The notes beneath the pieces are model-generated. The model was not told the origin of the DNA, searched no databases, and was given only the letters and a program-made list of their open reading frames with translations. Position numbers and translations under genes: made by a program. From Butyricicoccus intestinisimiae (GTDB taxonomy: Bacteria > Bacillota > Clostridia > Oscillospirales > Butyricicoccaceae), in contig NZ_JAHLQI010000001.1 in assembly GCF_018918345.1 (NCBI RefSeq), forward strand, positions 558,001 through 622,000: a stretch of DNA of 64,000 bases. Reading direction: 5' to 3'. Below are positions 51,509-59,587 of this stretch, piece after piece (position 1 is the stretch's first letter; each line of letters starts with the position of its first letter).

Positions 51509-51958
51509 TTACCTCCTCAAAAATTCTGCCGATACATTACTTATCGTTTTCATAATTTTCTGCTCGCTTTGTCCTTTGAAATGCTCCACCGTCTTCCGAG
51601 CCAACATCTTATAATTACTTGCATATTCCGATTCCATTTTTCCTGCCACAGTTTTTCCAACTGCTGAAATAGAATATTGAAATCCATTCTGTCTGCGTTT
51701 TACAGATACCAGACCATCTAGCACCAACGACTTCATCGTGCTTTGCATCATTCCTCTTCGTGCAGCAAATTCACTAAGACCAAACTCATTCTCTCCATGC
51801 AGTGCCATATTGCTGATGCCAAAGTACTTACTGTAAATTGTAATGAAATCATAATCCGCTATTCTATCCAGCGTCATCTGTTCATCTTCCGAAACATATA
51901 AAAGCAATAGTATCCTAAGGCTTGATTCAAATGTGGTGTTAAATATTTTATTCATCAA
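51509..51958 (-). CDS. Middle component of the ABC three-component system
   Basis: A 149-residue winged-helix-like protein (LRILLLLYVSEDEQMTLDRI, then LSEFAARRGMMQSTMKSLVL and YSISAVGKTVAG). The pattern fits the MC proteins that link the ABC ATPase to its effector. It overlaps the upstream gene by 11 bp and is 4 bp from the ATPase gene. Confidence 0.8.
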   Translation of the reverse strand: MMNKIFNTTFESSLRILLLLYVSEDEQMTLDRIADYDFITIYSKYFGISNMALHGENEFGLSEFAARRGMMQSTMKSLVLDGLVSVKRRQNGFQYSISAVGKTVAGKMESEYASNYKMLARKTVEHFKGQSEQKIMKTISNVSAEFLRR

Positions 51959-52958
51959 TATCCACCCACGAATTTATCGTTCCGTCATTCACCAGAATGT
52001 GGCAAATGCCTTTCTTGTGTACATTCTTCATAAGGCTTTTTATCCTATCAATCGAAGAAGCGTCTAATGTCGTATTGGTGATTTTATCAAGGACCGCTTG
52101 CAATCGCTGGTATCCATTATCGTAATCCTGAAGATATGTACTTTCTATACCGTCGTAAGCATCCTTTTTTAGAGCTTCAAATTTTTCTTCTCCACCATCA
52201 AATACATTCCTTACAGAATGATGCAGCCATTCTGCCTCATAATAAGATGTCCTTTGTGAAGTGAAGTCCCTACGGTATCTCCCCGGCAACGTTCCAATAA
52301 TATCTGGAGTGACGGCTTGGGCGAGCGCATCTGCGTACGCTGCACAAAGAGCATTAACATACGGCATTTCTTCCGGTTTAATATCTTTTTCAGGTGCAAG
52401 TACTGTCGGTAGCTCTAAAACCTCATCTCCAACATGTAGCTTTCCGTCTTTTACATAAACTGTGCTTACTTCAACCGTTACATATCTATTTCCATAGGAA
52501 TCAATATGAACCGGAAGCGTCGTATCAATGTAGCCTTTATTAGACGCCATAGCATCAATAAAGCGATAGAAAAGCTCTGCACACACTTCATCGATATTAT
52601 CAACTTCAAGGTTTCCTTGTATTCCAAATTTCTTTAGCTTGCCGATCAATTCTTCTCTGGCTTCATAGTCCACTGTTTGGAAAGCATCAACAAACTTACT
52701 TTTGCTAAATCGGCTCTGAATAGTGCGTGCGTCATCCTGCTTTATTTTTCTATTCTGAGCACCAGAATATATCTTTGATAGAGTTGAAACGTCTTTACTC
52801 GATAGTGGGTTAAAGTCATCATTTTCATCTAACTTTTCTTCATCATCCGTCATCGGGTCACGAATAACGAGATTCGTCAGATACAGCACATACTCCTGCT
52901 GTGTCACACTACAACCGATATATCGATGCATCAATTGTACGAAATCACTAAATCTCAT
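51948..52958 (-). CDS. Third (effector/sensor-side) component of the ABC three-component system
   Basis: A 336-residue protein, first of the operon. It starts MRFSDFVQLMHRYIGCSVTQ and has a helical N-terminal domain of about 115 residues, then a mixed middle (THIDSYGNRYVTVEVSTVYV-type strands) and a C-terminal helical part. ABC-3C systems carry a variable protein in this place, often with the effector; no catalytic motif is obvious. GGAGGTAAAC precedes the ATG. Confidence 0.7.
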   Translation of the reverse strand: MRFSDFVQLMHRYIGCSVTQQEYVLYLTNLVIRDPMTDDEEKLDENDDFNPLSSKDVSTLSKIYSGAQNRKIKQDDARTIQSRFSKSKFVDAFQTVDYEAREELIGKLKKFGIQGNLEVDNIDEVCAELFYRFIDAMASNKGYIDTTLPVHIDSYGNRYVTVEVSTVYVKDGKLHVGDEVLELPTVLAPEKDIKPEEMPYVNALCAAYADALAQAVTPDIIGTLPGRYRRDFTSQRTSYYEAEWLHHSVRNVFDGGEEKFEALKKDAYDGIESTYLQDYDNGYQRLQAVLDKITNTTLDASSIDRIKSLMKNVHKKGICHILVNDGTINSWVDIDE

Positions 52959-53364
52959 CGTTTACCTCCAACTTCAGATTTTTCTTTGGACAGTTCACTG
53001 TCCAACACTGTCCGCTGGCGTCCGGCCGGTGGACTTTTATTTTGTTAAGATGTGATTGTAATCGAAAGAGAGCTAGATACACTCCTACCGATTTTACACT
53101 TATTAATTATAGCAGAAGCGTATAAGAAAAACAATAACTTTGCGATGACAAAATTATGAACAGCGATGCGAAAAGGAATTTTTCTTGTTTGTTTGCTATA
53201 ACTACATCACTTCAGCAGTTTGCGCAGACAGCTTTCCAGTGCTGAGGTGACCACACAACAGAATATATCGCTCCCGGCAACTGGAAAGGCTGGTGGCACA
53301 CATGAGATGGAGATTTCTCCTGACCGTGGTACCACTATACCCTTTTGCCGGTAGCAGCAAGGAA
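52959..53364. other. Intergenic region between defence operon and phage-type genes
   Basis: It contains the promoter of the defence operon (53106-53134) and no supported gene. An inverted repeat GTCCACC...CGGTGGAC-like GC-rich stretch lies near 53006-53032. A possible plus-strand -10 (TGCTATAAC at 53195-53202) has no good -35. The plus-strand sequence from 53290 may be a remnant leader for the sigma factor. Confidence 0.45.
53106..53134 (-). promoter_or_regulatory. Promoter of the defence operon
   Basis: TTGTTT (53134-53129), a 17-bp spacer and a perfect extended -10, TGCTATAAT (-10 box at 53111-53106), on the minus strand, about 150 bp before the first gene at 52958. Confidence 0.7.
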
Positions 53365-53397
53365 CCTCCATCTCGGATTGACAAGATGGAGGTTTTT
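53365..53397 (+). promoter_or_regulatory. Hairpin with T-run covering the ribosome binding site of the sigma-factor gene
   Basis: CCTCCATCT (53365-53373) pairs with AGATGGAGG (53384-53392), followed by five T and the ATG at 53400. The 3' arm contains GGAGG, the only candidate ribosome binding site. The structure could terminate transcription or hide the site. Confidence 0.8.
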
Positions 53398-53399
53398 AT

Positions 53400-53918
53400 A
53401 TGTCAAAAAACGCAAATCAGAGTAAACAATATCGTATCTACATCAAGAATTCAAAAAGCTGGGTGGATGTTAACAAGGAGTTCTACACGAACTACTATCG
53501 TGACATCAATTCCTATCGCAAGCGTCAGCAGGAGCATGGCCGTTGTGTCTGCCCTGCAAGCAAACGCTATTTATGCGACATGGACTGTATGACCTGTCCG
53601 TATGTCAAGGCTGGCGACCAGCTTTCTCTCGATAATACCGTAAGCGACGGTGAAGGAAATGAAAAGAGCTGGCTTGATGACATGCCGGATGAATCCGCAG
53701 CTATCGCTGAATTAATGGAGGATGCAGAACTTCTCCGTGCCCTCTATGCAAAGCTGAATGAGCTGGACCCGGAAGGCCGTCTTATCTGCCAGCTTATTAT
53801 GGAAGGAAAATCTGAGCGTGACTGTGGCAAGGAAATGGGGCTCTCCCGTAATACCTTTGTATACCGCAGGGACAAGCTACTCCAGAAGCTTCGCTCAGAT
53901 CTGAAAGATTACATCTAA
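53400..53918 (+). CDS. Sigma-70-like factor of a phage-type region
   Basis: A 172-residue sigma-like transcription factor. The N-terminus has the typical NSKSWVDVNKEFYTNYYRDI run, and a cysteine cluster (CVCPASKRYLCDMDCMTCPY) follows. The C-terminal region 4 carries LDPEGRLICQLIMEGKSERD, then the HTH CGKEMGLSRNTFVYRRDKLL. Such sigma-like proteins open the early region of Clostridia prophages and integrative elements. Expression is probably limited by the hairpin just before its start. A terminator follows it. Confidence 0.85.
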   Translation: MSKNANQSKQYRIYIKNSKSWVDVNKEFYTNYYRDINSYRKRQQEHGRCVCPASKRYLCDMDCMTCPYVKAGDQLSLDNTVSDGEGNEKSWLDDMPDESAAIAELMEDAELLRALYAKLNELDPEGRLICQLIMEGKSERDCGKEMGLSRNTFVYRRDKLLQKLRSDLKDYI

Positions 53919-53927
53919 TTTGAACGG

Positions 53928-53958
53928 TCGTCCTCTGATATTTCAGGGGACGATTTTT
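53928..53958 (+). terminator. Terminator after the sigma-factor gene
   Basis: TCGTCCTCTGA (53928-53938) pairs with TCAGGGGACGA (53943-53953), 11 bp with one G-U, followed by TTTTTC. Confidence 0.85.
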
Positions 53959-53980
53959 CTTTTCAAAAAACTTTTTATAA

Positions 53981-54020
53981 TTTTTCGGCCAAACGGCCAT
54001 CTCACCTCCATTGAGTAGTG
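53981..54020 (+). repeat. Dispersed 40-bp repeat, copy 1
   Basis: Begins TTTTTCGGCCAAACGG and continues with CATCTCACCTCCATT and GAGTAGTG. The copy at 58687-58726 has the same first 16 bases and the same closing pattern. Both follow the end of a gene in the phage-type region. Confidence 0.75.
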
Positions 54021-54062
54021 TAAGGCGAAACAAAGCGACCTACAGAAAGCGAGGTGAACACA

Positions 54063-54272
54063 GTGAAACAGACCTTTCACAACAGAAGCGGCACTGACGC
54101 AGAAGTAATTGCTACTCTCACAGCAATCAGTCAGGTATCCGCAAGAATGGCGAAGAATCTTAGACTCATCGCCGCACAGAGGCAATCCGAGGAAGGAGGA
54201 ACAACAAATGGCAAAAATGAACGATATGGCTATGGCCATCGAAGAACTGAGAAATGCTGCCGCTGCTATTAA
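54063..54272 (+). CDS. Small basic protein of the phage-type region
   Basis: A 69-residue protein starting with GTG after GCGAGGTG (VKQTFHNRSGTDAEVIATLT). The core VSARMAKNLRLIAAQ is helical and basic. Its last third overlaps the next gene out of frame by 65 bp, so the real end may be decided by the overlap. I recognise no family. Position suggests a phage early protein. Confidence 0.6.
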   Translation: MKQTFHNRSGTDAEVIATLTAISQVSARMAKNLRLIAAQRQSEEGGTTNGKNERYGYGHRRTEKCCRCY

Positions 54273-54528
54273 CGATGCAGCAAACTGGCTTGCACAGCAG
54301 TTTACATCCGATGTTCAGCAGCAAATAGAAAATATTGCTGCTAATACAGAGGAGAAAGCAAAACCTGCACTGACCCTTGAAGAGGTTCGAGCTGTTCTGG
54401 CTGACAAATCTCGTGCTGGACATACGGCTGAGATCCGAGAGCTTCTTAAAAAGTATGGTGCAAGCAAGCTGTCACTCGTAGACCCAAAACATTATGAAGC
54501 CCTGCTCAGGGAAGCGGAGGTGCTCTAA
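54208..54528 (+). CDS. Small phage-region protein (Rrp5-like annotation type)
   Basis: A 106-residue protein. GGAGG lies before the ATG at 54208 (MAKMNDMAMAIEELRNAAAA). The C-terminal half LTLEEVRAVLADKSRAGHTA, then LKKYGASKLSLVDP, is a SAP-like helix pattern seen in phage proteins sometimes labelled rRNA biogenesis protein Rrp5, a label without functional support. It lies directly before the DUF2800 gene, as in other Clostridia prophages. Confidence 0.75.
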   Translation: MAKMNDMAMAIEELRNAAAAINDAANWLAQQFTSDVQQQIENIAANTEEKAKPALTLEEVRAVLADKSRAGHTAEIRELLKKYGASKLSLVDPKHYEALLREAEVL

Positions 54529-54529
54529 T

Positions 54530-55669
54530 ATGCCACCAAAAGGACATGCACTCCTCTCCGCATCCTCTTCTGACCGATGGCTTCACTGTCCACCGTCGGC
54601 AAGGCTCTGTGAAACCTATGAGGATAAAGGTAGTGATTATGCTGCAGAAGGTACCGACGCACACGCTCTTTGTGAATACAAGCTCCGTAAAGCTCTCGGC
54701 ATGAAAGCTACTGATCCAACCAAAAGTCTCGACTGGTACAACGCCGAAATGGAAGATTGTGCCACCGGATACGCCAGCTTTATTATGGAGCTTTTGGAAG
54801 ACGCCAAGCAAACCTGCTCCGATCCAGTTGTCATGATTGAACAGCGAGTGGACTTCTCCCGTTGGGTGGAACAAGGCTTCGGAACCGCAGACTGTATTAT
54901 TATTGCAGATGGAACACTTAGAATATGCGACTACAAAAATGGAGTCGGTTGTCTTGTTTCTGCTAATAAGAATCCCCAACTTTCCTGCTACGCTCTTGGC
55001 GCTCTGGAACTTTTCGATGATATTTATGACATCGATACGGTCAGCATGACCATCTACCAGCCTAGACGTCAGAACGTTTCTACCTATGAAGTCAGTAAGG
55101 ATAACCTGTATCAGTGGGCCGATGAAGTTCTGAAACCTACCGCTGACCTCGCCTTCGCCGGTGATGGAAATTTTCTGTGCGGTGAATGGTGCGGATTCTG
55201 TAAGGCAAAGCATGAATGCCGGGCCAGAGCTGAAGCCAATCTTCTACTCGCACAGCACGATTTCAAACTACCACCTCTGCTGGAAGATTCGGAAATCGAA
55301 GTTATCCTTTCCCGTGTCGATGAACTGGTCTCTTGGGTCAACGACATCAAGGAGTATGCACTTCAGCAGGCAATCAGCGGTAAAGAATGGACAGGCTGGA
55401 AACTGGTCGAGGATCGCTCCAACCGCAGATATACCAACGAAGACGCTGTATCGAAGGCCGTCAAAGCTGCTGGCTTTGACCCTTATGAAAAGAAGCTACT
55501 TGGTATCACTGCTATGCAGAAGCTGCTCGGCAAATCTCGTTTTGAAGATCTCCTTGCAGACTATATTGAAAAGCCACAAGGCAAACCTACTCTTGTGCCG
55601 GAAAGCGATAAACGTCCGGCAATGAACACAGCAAAAAATGATTTTATGGAGGAATATGACAATGAGTAA
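54530..55669 (+). CDS. DUF2800 protein, RecB/Cas4-like nuclease
   Basis: A 379-residue protein of the DUF2800 family from phages. It starts MPPKGHALLSASSSDRWLHC. The PD-(D/E)xK signs are GFGTADCIIIADGTLRICDYKNG (here D and K) near 115-140. A cysteine cluster CGEWCGFCKAKHECRA near 225 resembles the iron-sulfur cluster of Cas4/AddB-type nucleases. It probably acts in phage recombination together with the DUF2815 protein downstream. The ATG overlaps the preceding stop by two bases (TAATATG). Confidence 0.87.
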   Translation: MPPKGHALLSASSSDRWLHCPPSARLCETYEDKGSDYAAEGTDAHALCEYKLRKALGMKATDPTKSLDWYNAEMEDCATGYASFIMELLEDAKQTCSDPVVMIEQRVDFSRWVEQGFGTADCIIIADGTLRICDYKNGVGCLVSANKNPQLSCYALGALELFDDIYDIDTVSMTIYQPRRQNVSTYEVSKDNLYQWADEVLKPTADLAFAGDGNFLCGEWCGFCKAKHECRARAEANLLLAQHDFKLPPLLEDSEIEVILSRVDELVSWVNDIKEYALQQAISGKEWTGWKLVEDRSNRRYTNEDAVSKAVKAAGFDPYEKKLLGITAMQKLLGKSRFEDLLADYIEKPQGKPTLVPESDKRPAMNTAKNDFMEEYDNE

Positions 55670-56234
55670 AAATGTAAAAATGACAAATCCCATGAAGGTT
55701 ATCACTGGTCCTAACACACGCTGGAGCTATGCCAACGTCTGGGAACCTAAGTCCATCAACGGTGGCACTCCGAAATATAGTGTCAGCCTGATTATCCCGA
55801 AATCCGACACAAAGACTGTTGGAAAGATTGAAGCTGCTATCGAGGCTGCATACCGTGAAGGTGAAGCAAAGCTCAAGGGCAATGGTAAGTCCGTACCTGC
55901 TCTTTCCGTACTTAAAACGCCACTTCGTGATGGAGATCTTGAAAGACCGGATGATCCTGCATACGCTGGCAGCTACTTTGTGAATGCAAATGCAACCTCT
56001 GCACCTGGTATCGTAGATGCAGACCGCAATCCTATTCTCACCCGTTCTGAGGTTTACTCTGGAGTCTACGGTCGTGCCAGCATCAGTTTTTACGCTTTCA
56101 ACAGCTCTGGCAATAAAGGTATCGCCTGCGGCCTTAACAATCTGCAGAAGATTCGTGATGGCGAGCCTCTTGGCGGTAAGGCATCTGCTGAATCTGACTT
56201 TGCAACTGATGACGACGATGATTTTCTTGACTAA
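55662..56234 (+). CDS. DUF2815 protein, probable ssDNA-binding protein
   Basis: A 190-residue protein of DUF2815, phage proteins thought to bind single-stranded DNA. Runs such as VITGPNTRWSYANVWEPKSI, GTPKYSVSLIIPKSDTKTV and VYGRASISFYAF fit. The acidic tail DDDDDFLD is like that of SSB proteins. GGAGG precedes the ATG at 55662, inside the end of the DUF2800 gene. Confidence 0.85.
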   Translation: MSKNVKMTNPMKVITGPNTRWSYANVWEPKSINGGTPKYSVSLIIPKSDTKTVGKIEAAIEAAYREGEAKLKGNGKSVPALSVLKTPLRDGDLERPDDPAYAGSYFVNANATSAPGIVDADRNPILTRSEVYSGVYGRASISFYAFNSSGNKGIACGLNNLQKIRDGEPLGGKASAESDFATDDDDDFLD

Positions 56235-56249
56235 TGGAGGTAGCAAACT

Positions 56250-56438
56250 ATGGAGACAATCATGATTAGCACAATTCTTGTAAACATCTGTATCGGCTGC
56301 TTCGCTTCCGTCGGTCTTACTACTGCAATCTCTATGATTCAGAGTATCATCAACGACCATAAACGCGAAAAGCGTGAGCAGGAAAAAGACAAGCGCGACC
56401 TCGAATACCACGAAAAGCGCATGAAAGACTTTAAGTAA
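56250..56438 (+). CDS. Small membrane protein
   Basis: A 62-residue protein with one hydrophobic segment (MISTILVNICIGCFASVGLT) and a long charged helix (KREKREQEKDKRDLEYHEKR). GGAGGTAGC precedes it. It lies between the DUF2815 and polymerase genes; role unknown. Confidence 0.65.
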   Translation: METIMISTILVNICIGCFASVGLTTAISMIQSIINDHKREKREQEKDKRDLEYHEKRMKDFK

Positions 56439-56448
56439 TCTATCAACC

Positions 56449-56477
56449 TGCTGGCGGTAGGCTCATTGCCGCCAGCA
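56449..56477 (+). terminator. Terminator-like hairpin between small genes
   Basis: TGCTGGCGG (56449-56457) and CCGCCAGCA (56469-56477), a perfect 9-bp stem followed by CATTTTCTG. It lies 26 bp before the next gene in the same direction. Confidence 0.65.
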
Positions 56478-56503
56478 CATTTTCTGACAAAAGGAGACAA
56501 CCT

Positions 56504-56689
56504 ATGAATGAATTTGCAGAAATATTAAATCTATTTATTGCTAATGTCATCGCCTATACCTTTTTTGCGGCGGTATATGGCTTCATCATCTACAACGTAG
56601 GAAAAATCATTTTTTACCTTGTTCGTTATGCGGTATACCACATTCGTCGTGACATCAATAAATATAAATCCAATAAAGATAAACAGTAA
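56504..56689 (+). CDS. Small membrane protein
   Basis: A 61-residue protein with a long hydrophobic segment (LFIANVIAYTFFAAVYGFII) and a basic tail (RRDINKYKSNKDK). AGGAGA precedes it. Function unknown. Confidence 0.65.
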   Translation: MNEFAEILNLFIANVIAYTFFAAVYGFIIYNVGKIIFYLVRYAVYHIRRDINKYKSNKDKQ

Positions 56690-56694
56690 CAAGG

Positions 56695-56726
56695 CAGGCG
56701 GCAGGGATTTCTCTGCTGCCTGTTTT
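56695..56726 (+). terminator. Terminator-like hairpin before the DNA polymerase gene
   Basis: CAGGCGGCAG (56695-56704) pairs with CTGCTGCCTG (56713-56722), 10 bp with one G-U, followed by TTTT. Confidence 0.75.
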
Positions 56727-56743
56727 ATAGAAAGGACAATCTC

Positions 56744-58684
56744 ATGAAAACGCTTAGTATCGATATTGAAACCTACAGTGATGTGCCGCTTCAGAAAACT
56801 GGAGTATATCGCTATGTAGAATCACCTGATTTTGAAATCTTACTCTTTGCCTACAGTATAGATAGCCAGCCTGTTCAAGTCATCGATCTTGCCTGCGGAG
56901 AACAGATTCCAAAAGAAATCCTTCTTGCTCTAGAGGATGAATGTGTCATCAAGTGGGCCTTCAACGCTTCCTTTGAACGCATCTGTCTTTCTCGTTTCTT
57001 AGGTTACCCGACCGGAGAATATCTGAACCCGGAAAGCTGGCGTTGCTCTATGATATGGTCCGCCACGATGGGGCTTCCTCTCTCTTTGGAGGGTGTCGGC
57101 GCTGTTCTGGGACTTGAAAAGCAAAAACTCTCAGAAGGTAAAGATCTCATCAAATACTTCTGCCAGCCTTGTGCTCCTACCAAAGCCAATGGTCAACGCA
57201 CACGTAACCGCCCTTTCCACGCTCCGGACAAGTGGGCCCTGTTCAAGAAATATAACATCCGTGATGTAGAAACGGAAATGGGCATCCAGCAGAGGCTCAC
57301 AAAGTTCCCGGTTTCAGCTCAGATCTGGGAGGAATATCATCTGGATCAAGAAATCAACGACCGTGGAGTCCGCTTGGATATGGATCTTGTTGTTGCCGCC
57401 ATTGATATGGATACTCGCTCTAGGAATGAACTAACAAATACCATGAAAGAAATCACGGAGCTAGAAAATCCAAACTCCGTCCAGCAGATGAAGGCATGGC
57501 TTTCCGATAATGGACTGAAAACAGATACTCTTGGTAAGAAAGCTGTCACAGATCTCTTAAAGACCGCTCCACCAAAGCTTGCACAAGTTCTCACCCTAAG
57601 GCAGCAGCTAGCCAAATCCTCCGTCCGCAAATATCAGGCAATGGAAAAGACCGTTTGTGCCGATGGTCGTGCCCGTGGCATGTTCCAATTTTATGGAGCC
57701 AACCGCACTGGAAGATTTTCCGGTCGTAATATTCAGCTGCAAAATTTACCACAAAACCACCTGGCAGATCTTGCAGAAGCACGCTCACTGGTACGCTCTG
57801 GCGACTTTGAAGCCGTTAAACTCCTCTACGAAGATGTGCCGGATACACTCTCACAGCTTATCCGCACCGCTTTCATCCCCAGAGAAGGTACACAATTCCT
57901 GGTGGCTGACTTTTCTGCTATTGAAGCTCGTGTCATCGCATGGTTTGCCGGTGAAAAATGGCGACAGGATGTCTTTGCCAAAGGTGGTGACATCTACTGT
58001 GCCTCTGCAAGTCAAATGTTTAAGGTTCCCGTTGAGAAGCACGGTATCAATGGTCATCTCAGACAAAAAGGTAAAATTGCAGAACTTGCCCTTGGATACG
58101 GTGGTTCTGTGGGTGCACTAAAAGCAATGGGTGCTCTGGATATGGGGCTTACCGAAGATGAACTTCCCCCGCTGGTGGATGCATGGCGACAGTCCAATCC
58201 GAACATCATAAAATTCTGGTGGGATGTGGACCGTGCCGTCATGGAAGCTGTAAAGTTCAAACATACTACCTCACAATACGGTCTTACCTTCTCCTGCAGA
58301 AGCGGTATGCTTTTTATCACTCTCCCATCGGGAAGAAAACTGGCATATGTGAAACCGAAGATTGGGACAAATAAATTCGGTGGTCAGTGTATTACTTATG
58401 AAGGCATCGGAAGCACCAAAAAGTGGGACCGTCTTGATTCCTACGGTCCGAAATTTGTCGAAAACATCGTACAAGCCACTGCCCGTGATATTCTCTGCTA
58501 TGCTATGCAGACACTTCGCTGCTGTTCTATCGTCATGCATATTCACGATGAAGTTGTCATCGAAGCTGATCCCAGCATGTCATTGGATGCAGTTTGTGAG
58601 CAAATGGGCCGTACACCACCTTGGGCCAAAGGTCTGCTGCTAAGGGCCGATGGCTATTCGACACCATTTTATAAAAAAGATTAG
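56744..58684 (+). CDS. Phage-type family A DNA polymerase
   Basis: A 646-residue DNA polymerase I-type enzyme. The 3'-5' exonuclease domain begins with LSIDIETYSDVPL (the DxE motif) and has NASFERICLSRFLGYP near 75. The polymerase domain has ADFSAIEARVIAWFAGE (motif A), the O-helix-like HLRQKGKIAELALGYGG and IHDEVVIEAD (motif C) near 612. There is no 5' nuclease domain, as in phage enzymes. AGAAAGGACA precedes the ATG. It is the replicase of the element. Confidence 0.95.
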   Translation: MKTLSIDIETYSDVPLQKTGVYRYVESPDFEILLFAYSIDSQPVQVIDLACGEQIPKEILLALEDECVIKWAFNASFERICLSRFLGYPTGEYLNPESWRCSMIWSATMGLPLSLEGVGAVLGLEKQKLSEGKDLIKYFCQPCAPTKANGQRTRNRPFHAPDKWALFKKYNIRDVETEMGIQQRLTKFPVSAQIWEEYHLDQEINDRGVRLDMDLVVAAIDMDTRSRNELTNTMKEITELENPNSVQQMKAWLSDNGLKTDTLGKKAVTDLLKTAPPKLAQVLTLRQQLAKSSVRKYQAMEKTVCADGRARGMFQFYGANRTGRFSGRNIQLQNLPQNHLADLAEARSLVRSGDFEAVKLLYEDVPDTLSQLIRTAFIPREGTQFLVADFSAIEARVIAWFAGEKWRQDVFAKGGDIYCASASQMFKVPVEKHGINGHLRQKGKIAELALGYGGSVGALKAMGALDMGLTEDELPPLVDAWRQSNPNIIKFWWDVDRAVMEAVKFKHTTSQYGLTFSCRSGMLFITLPSGRKLAYVKPKIGTNKFGGQCITYEGIGSTKKWDRLDSYGPKFVENIVQATARDILCYAMQTLRCCSIVMHIHDEVVIEADPSMSLDAVCEQMGRTPPWAKGLLLRADGYSTPFYKKD

Positions 58685-58686
58685 AT

Positions 58687-58726
58687 TTTTTCGGCCAAAC
58701 GGTAAACTCATCTCCATTTAGTAGTG
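58687..58726 (+). repeat. Dispersed 40-bp repeat, copy 2
   Basis: TTTTTCGGCCAAACGG followed by ACTCATCTCCATT and TAGTAGTG, directly after the polymerase stop. Here ATCTCC and GGAGAT (58710-58731) can pair. See copy 1 at 53981-54020. Confidence 0.75.
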
Positions 58727-58762
58727 GAGATAAAAATTTCATTTCTGTTTACATCAAAATGA

Positions 58763-58806
58763 GGCGTTCATCTCCAATGGATATTAGAGATGGACGTCCT
58801 TTCTTC
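58763..58806 (+). terminator. Terminator-like hairpin before the DUF4406 gene
   Basis: GGCGTTCATCTC (58763-58774) pairs with GAGATGGACGTCC (58787-58799), 12 bp including two G-U, then CTTTCTTC. It lies about 30 bp before the next start codon. Confidence 0.65.
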
Positions 58807-58834
58807 ATGTCCATCCAGAAAGGAGGAACCTGAC

Positions 58835-59254
58835 ATGTCGATCAGCAAATATAACAGCGAAGGCTACCCTGATCCTACTGCTTTTGGCGCACTTTCTTCT
58901 ATCGAGAATGAAGCCCGTGCACTACGTGCTTTCAGGCCAATCGTATATATATGCTCTCCCTTTGCCGGAGACATTGAAAAGAATGTAGTTGCTGCCAGAA
59001 CGTACAGCCGCTTTGCTGTGGAACAAGGATACATTCCTATCGCACCACACCTGCTGTTTCCACAGTTTTTAAATGATACCGACCCCAAAGAACGTGAACT
59101 TGGTCTCTTCTTCGGAAATGCCATCATGAGCAAATGCTCTGAGATCTGGGTCTTTGGAAGTCATATTTCTTCCGGCATGGAAGCAGAAATCAAACGAGCA
59201 AAGTGGAAAAATTACCGTTTGCGCTATTTCACAGAGAATCTTGAGGAGGTTTAA
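58835..59254 (+). CDS. DUF4406 protein (nucleoside deoxyribosyltransferase-like)
   Basis: A 139-residue protein with the deoxyribosyltransferase-like fold: RPIVYICSPFAGDIEKNVVA, GYIPIAPHLLFPQFL, and EIWVFGSHISSGMEAEIKRA with the conserved SxGMxxE. Such proteins may act on nucleosides or nucleotide signals; phage copies are uncharacterised. AAGGAGGAACC precedes the ATG at 58835. Confidence 0.85.
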   Translation: MSISKYNSEGYPDPTAFGALSSIENEARALRAFRPIVYICSPFAGDIEKNVVAARTYSRFAVEQGYIPIAPHLLFPQFLNDTDPKERELGLFFGNAIMSKCSEIWVFGSHISSGMEAEIKRAKWKNYRLRYFTENLEEV

Positions 59255-59257
59255 CAC

Positions 59258-59587
59258 ATGTACGAAGTAAAAGAAAATTCAAGAATATTAAAAGACGGAA
59301 CTGAAATCACAACCTATAGCAGAGATGTGGTCAGCTGCAACATCTTAGAGGTCGAGGCAGGAACTACCGGTTATTGCGGTGGCGATACCAGTCATGGCGG
59401 TCGCACCTATTTCCGTATTCAGGATGCAGCTTGCACAGATATGGAAATCCATAACTATACCACTCGCTGCGGCAGTAATGGTTTTGAGGTTTGTCTCGGT
59501 GGTGATTGCGAGTTAGAGACCATGATTCGAGCTTTGAAATTTATCACCAAGGTTCTCGAAGAAGAATCCAAGGAGGTGTATGACTGA
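59258..59587 (+). CDS. Phage-region protein of unknown function
   Basis: A 109-residue protein with several glycine and cysteine residues (EAGTTGYCGGDTSHGGRTYF, then CLGGDCELETMIRAL). No zinc pattern is complete. It sits 3 bp after the DUF4406 gene and ends where the primase-helicase begins. Confidence 0.7.
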   Translation: MYEVKENSRILKDGTEITTYSRDVVSCNILEVEAGTTGYCGGDTSHGGRTYFRIQDAACTDMEIHNYTTRCGSNGFEVCLGGDCELETMIRALKFITKVLEEESKEVYD

